Assembly (NCBI GenBank): GCA_016286165.1
Contig: JAEESE010000016.1
Coordinates: 1-64,000, forward strand
DNA: 64,000 nt
Direction of reading: 5' to 3'
DNA from: Bacteroidaceae bacterium
Lineage (GTDB): Bacteria; Bacteroidota; Bacteroidia; Bacteroidales; Bacteroidaceae
The position numbers were made by a program, and so were the translations under genes. Of this stretch, positions 61,726 through 64,000 are shown one piece after another; the stretch's first letter is position 1; every line of letters starts with the position of its first letter. The notes under the pieces are model-generated. The model saw only the letters and a program-made list of their open reading frames with translations. It did no database searches and was not told where the DNA came from.

Positions 61726-62490
61726 TCAAAGCGTCAACCGCCCAAAACTATCGAAGGCACGGCGCGAGGAGAGCCACAGAGCAAGGATCAGGGATAGCAT
61801 CGAGGCTGACATGGTGATGACTACAATCATCATCTGATATTTTACAGCCACATCTGGTGCCGAGCCGCCCAGAATCTGACCAATCATCGTGCCCGGCAGA
61901 GCTACTATACCCATCACCGCCATATTGGCAATGCACGGCGTAAAACTTTTGATAACGGCTTCACGCATGAAGGGCAGCCAAGCCTCGAAACGCGTGGCGC
62001 CGTTTCCCAGCAGATAGTAGTACGTCGCCTGCTCACGATCGATGCCGCTGTAGAACGTGCTCAGCGTCAGCACATTCACGCCCAGCATATTACCCATCAG
62101 GATGCCCATGATGGGGATGAAATAGCGCGCTGCAAAAGGATGGTCCAGCTGCAGCACAAGGCACAGGAAATAGAAGCCTACCACCAGAGCGGCCACGAAG
62201 AAGCTCGCGAACACGGGAACCCCCACGATGCGACGCGGCAACTTCGTACGCTCACCCAGAGTATGAGTCGCAATAACAGCCATCACGATGACCCACAGCG
62301 TGTTGATCCACGGGTTGTCCCATTCAAACAGGTAACGCAAGTAGATGGCAACGAGGAACAGCTGCACAATCATACGACCCGCAGCGATGAGCGTCGCGCG
62401 GACGAGACCCGTACGCAGTTTCCACAGGAAGAACAGCGGGATTAGCAGCAACAGCAGGCCGATGGCCAACGAGAGGTAAGAGATATCCAT
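61726..62490 (-). CDS. fetB: FetB-type ABC transporter permease
   Basis: A 254-aa polytopic membrane protein of the FetB/YbbM (UPF0014) family. In E. coli it forms an iron exporter with the ATPase FetA. The ATG at 62488-62490 (MDISYLSLAIGLLLLLIPLF) is chosen; the longer frame overlaps the promoter. Family blocks: RMIVQLFLVAIYLRYLF, YFIPIMGILMGNMLGVNVLT and ALPGTMIGQILGGSAPDVAV. No FetA ATPase lies beside it: the downstream neighbour is the convergent apbE and the upstream neighbour is divergent. The partner must be encoded elsewhere. Confidence 0.88.
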   Translation of the reverse strand: MDISYLSLAIGLLLLLIPLFFLWKLRTGLVRATLIAAGRMIVQLFLVAIYLRYLFEWDNPWINTLWVIVMAVIATHTLGERTKLPRRIVGVPVFASFFVAALVVGFYFLCLVLQLDHPFAARYFIPIMGILMGNMLGVNVLTLSTFYSGIDREQATYYYLLGNGATRFEAWLPFMREAVIKSFTPCIANMAVMGIVALPGTMIGQILGGSAPDVAVKYQMMIVVITMSASMLSLILALWLSSRRAFDSFGRLTL

Positions 62491-62506
62491 AACGCTATAT
62501 TTGCTG

Positions 62507-62538
62507 CAAAGGTACATACAATTCCTTGGTTCCACAAA
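62507..62538 (-). promoter_or_regulatory. Promoter of fetB
   Basis: The minus strand has TTTG (62535-62538), a 20-nt spacer and TACCTTTG (62507-62514), a full consensus match. The leader is about 11 nt. Confidence 0.8.
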
Positions 62539-62656
62539 TTTTTTTCAGAAGAAATAGTGTTTTTCCCCGATTTCAACCGCAGCTGTCATCGCCCCCTAGT
62601 GACCGATTTGCGTTAAATGAAGTTCTTGAAGCCGAAAATAGATTTTTTACCTGTAT

Positions 62657-62690
62657 TTTGATGGCATATCCGCAATTTGTTGTACCTTTG
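62657..62690 (+). promoter_or_regulatory. Promoter of the DUF4468 gene
   Basis: TTTG (62657-62660), a 22-nt spacer and TACCTTTG (62683-62690), followed by CAG. Confidence 0.75.
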
Positions 62691-62762
62691 CAGTCAGAAC
62701 ACGCGAAAAAGCCCATGATGGCTTGCCCCGAAGACATTATGTGATCACAAAATAGCGAAAAG

Positions 62763-63497
62763 ATGAAGAAACATTTCATTTGGATGCTCGCCACCATCTT
62801 GACCCTCTGCGGCGCGATTAGTGCACAGGCACAAGTGATGAAAGCAGCCGACCTCGAGAAATATGCCAAGGAGAGGTACGGCACCAAGTGGCTCGAAGCT
62901 GCCAAGAACCTGTCCAAGGAACTGACGCTCGACAAGAATCAGAGCCTCACCTACCAGCAGGTCATCGAGGTGGCAGGAAAGATGAAGGACCAGCTCTACG
63001 TGGCGCTCAACTATTGGGCCACGGCGACCTTCAAGGACAATAATGCAATCACGCTCAACGACAAGGAGGCCGGGTGCATCATTATATCCCCCACCATCAA
63101 GGGCATCGCCCAGCACACCGGTACGCTCAACAAATATGCCGTCAGCATCACACCCGTCATACGCTTAGACATCAAGGAGGGACGCGTGCGCGTGACCTAC
63201 ACCGTGCAGAACTACGACGTGCTGGCCGACATCAGCGGTGGATGGCTCAGCCCCCCAGACACCGACGGGAAGGCAGGTGGCGACGCCAAGCGCAAGATTG
63301 ACGACAAGACCAACAACAACCTCTACGACGAGCACTGGGAGATTGCCAAGCACTATCCCTTCGTCGAGAAAGACGCTCAGAAACGCACCTGCGCCAAGGC
63401 GCTCGTGATGACTCATGCCTACTCCAACGCCATCATCGCCAAGGTGGAAGAAGCCTTAAAGAGCGGCATCGTAGGCAACGAGGACGACGACTGGTGA
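62763..63497 (+). CDS. DUF4468-type secreted protein
   Basis: A 244-aa exported protein with a signal peptide (to about residue 23, SAQAQ). A region with a TATA-binding-protein-like fold typical of DUF4468 follows (about 70-170: YVALNYWATATFKDNNAITL, IRLDIKEGRVRVTYTVQNYD). The N-terminal part is helical and Lys-rich (LEKYAKERYGTKWLEAAKNL). The function of the family is unknown. It has its own promoter. Confidence 0.75.
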   Translation: MKKHFIWMLATILTLCGAISAQAQVMKAADLEKYAKERYGTKWLEAAKNLSKELTLDKNQSLTYQQVIEVAGKMKDQLYVALNYWATATFKDNNAITLNDKEAGCIIISPTIKGIAQHTGTLNKYAVSITPVIRLDIKEGRVRVTYTVQNYDVLADISGGWLSPPDTDGKAGGDAKRKIDDKTNNNLYDEHWEIAKHYPFVEKDAQKRTCAKALVMTHAYSNAIIAKVEEALKSGIVGNEDDDW

Positions 63498-63537
63498 TTG
63501 CGAACCTAGTTCATGTAGGAACGAAAATGATATTTAT

Positions 63538-64000
63538 GTGGTAAACAACATCATCCATAAGGTCAACAATACGCGCAGCTGCCTCTACGCCCTTCTCGCG
63601 ATGTGCCTATTGGCGCTCGTCGCAGCTTGCAGCCACCGACCCGCAGCCGACTATCAGTTGGATTACACGGTCAGCCCTGACACGGCAGGACACTACCTGA
63701 ACGTCCACCTCACATATGAGGCTGACAGCACCCTGCCCCACTCCGCCGACGTGGTGCTGACCATGCCACGCTGGGCACCAGGGTACTACGAGATGCTGGA
63801 CTTCGCCAAGCACCTGACGGACTTCTGCGCACGGGACATGCAGGGCGAAGAACTCGCCTGGACGAAGGAGGGCTTGAACCGCTGGCGCGTGGCGCTGCCC
63901 AAGGACGGACGCATGGAGGTCAGCTACCGCGTCTATGCTAATGGGCGCGACGTGGCCTCAAGCCGTGTGGAGAGGGACATCGCCTTCGTGGCACCCAACG
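63538..64000 (+). CDS. M61-family peptidase, N-terminal part (cut by window end)
   Basis: The frame is open to the window end. A GTG at 63538 gives a good lipoprotein signal (VVNNIIHKVNNTRSCLYALL, then LALVAACS); the ATG at 63601 would leave a very short one. The sequence YQLDYTVSPDTAGHYLNVHL, then PRWAPGYYEMLDFAKHL and RWRVALPKDGRMEVSYRVYA, matches the N-terminal beta domain of M61 glycyl-aminopeptidase-type proteins. The zinc-binding HExxH part lies beyond the window, so activity cannot be checked. Confidence 0.8.
   Translation, partial: MVNNIIHKVNNTRSCLYALLAMCLLALVAACSHRPAADYQLDYTVSPDTAGHYLNVHLTYEADSTLPHSADVVLTMPRWAPGYYEMLDFAKHLTDFCARDMQGEELAWTKEGLNRWRVALPKDGRMEVSYRVYANGRDVASSRVERDIAFVAPN

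Overview
The window reads as chromosomal DNA from a Bacteroidales bacterium, most likely a Prevotella-type (Prevotellaceae) gut or rumen species. Three things point there: the repeated Bacteroidetes promoter signature TAnnTTTG, often with TTTG about 20 nt upstream; gene families essentially confined to this order (smalltalk protein, DUF6452/DUF6048 pair, DUF4199, DUF4468, Lnb/DUF4105 protein, GldE-like CNNM protein, CoaX beside an outer-membrane protein and LptC); and possible type IX secretion-like C-termini on secreted carbohydrate enzymes. Species-level placement is inference. I saw no rRNA, tRNA, CRISPR array or transposase gene.

Layout. 1-1.2 kb: 3' end of ispD facing a FecCD-type permease. 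1.4-7.0 kb: an accessory block on the minus strand (unknown 390-aa protein, unknown 141-aa protein, DUF3987-like helicase-fold protein, CHC2/Toprim primase, HU-like protein, smalltalk peptide) with iteron-like repeats, resembling a mobile-element replication module. 7.1-8.0 kb: an AT-rich lipoprotein gene. 8.2-13.8 kb: an outer-membrane beta-barrel, a serpin and a GH5 endoglucanase. 14.2-18.8 kb: a MacAB-type ABC efflux operon. 19.4-22.6 kb: a GH29 fucosidase with a GEVED-like secreted partner. 22.9-29.3 kb (minus): secA, a PafA-like phosphatase and an Lnb-like lipoprotein N-acyltransferase. 29.6-36.2 kb: an envelope-biogenesis run (coaX, outer-membrane protein, lptC, GldE-like protein, ppiD). 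36.4-46.4 kb: NTF2-like protein, transglutaminase-like lipoprotein, LolA-like protein, trxB, GH2 glycosidase, second transglutaminase-like lipoprotein, K+ channel. 46.7-49.8 kb (minus): PspC/PadR/PspC/lipoprotein operon. 50.2-54.4 kb (minus): purU-carB. 54.6-57.2 kb: mutS2. 57.6-60.4 kb: DUF4199, GT2 glycosyltransferase, DUF6452, DUF6048. 60.6-64.0 kb: apbE, fetB, a DUF4468 protein and the start of an M61 peptidase gene.

The most striking feature is not a gene. GC-rich palindromic elements of roughly 80-175 bp, often with ends like AGACCCACCCC/GGGGTGGGTCT and self-complementary arms such as CCCCCGAGGGGG, sit inside ispD, the primase gene, the large pspC gene (twice) and mutS2 (twice). Each leaves the reading frame open and adds a Pro/Gly/Ser-rich loop to an otherwise conserved protein. 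A related half-element lies between genes at 14968-15006. This behaves like the in-frame palindromic elements of Rickettsia, but in Bacteroidales. The window is also rich in short tandem repeats between genes (6, 7, 11, 12, 18, 19 and 22 bp units), several at promoters or in 5' untranslated regions.
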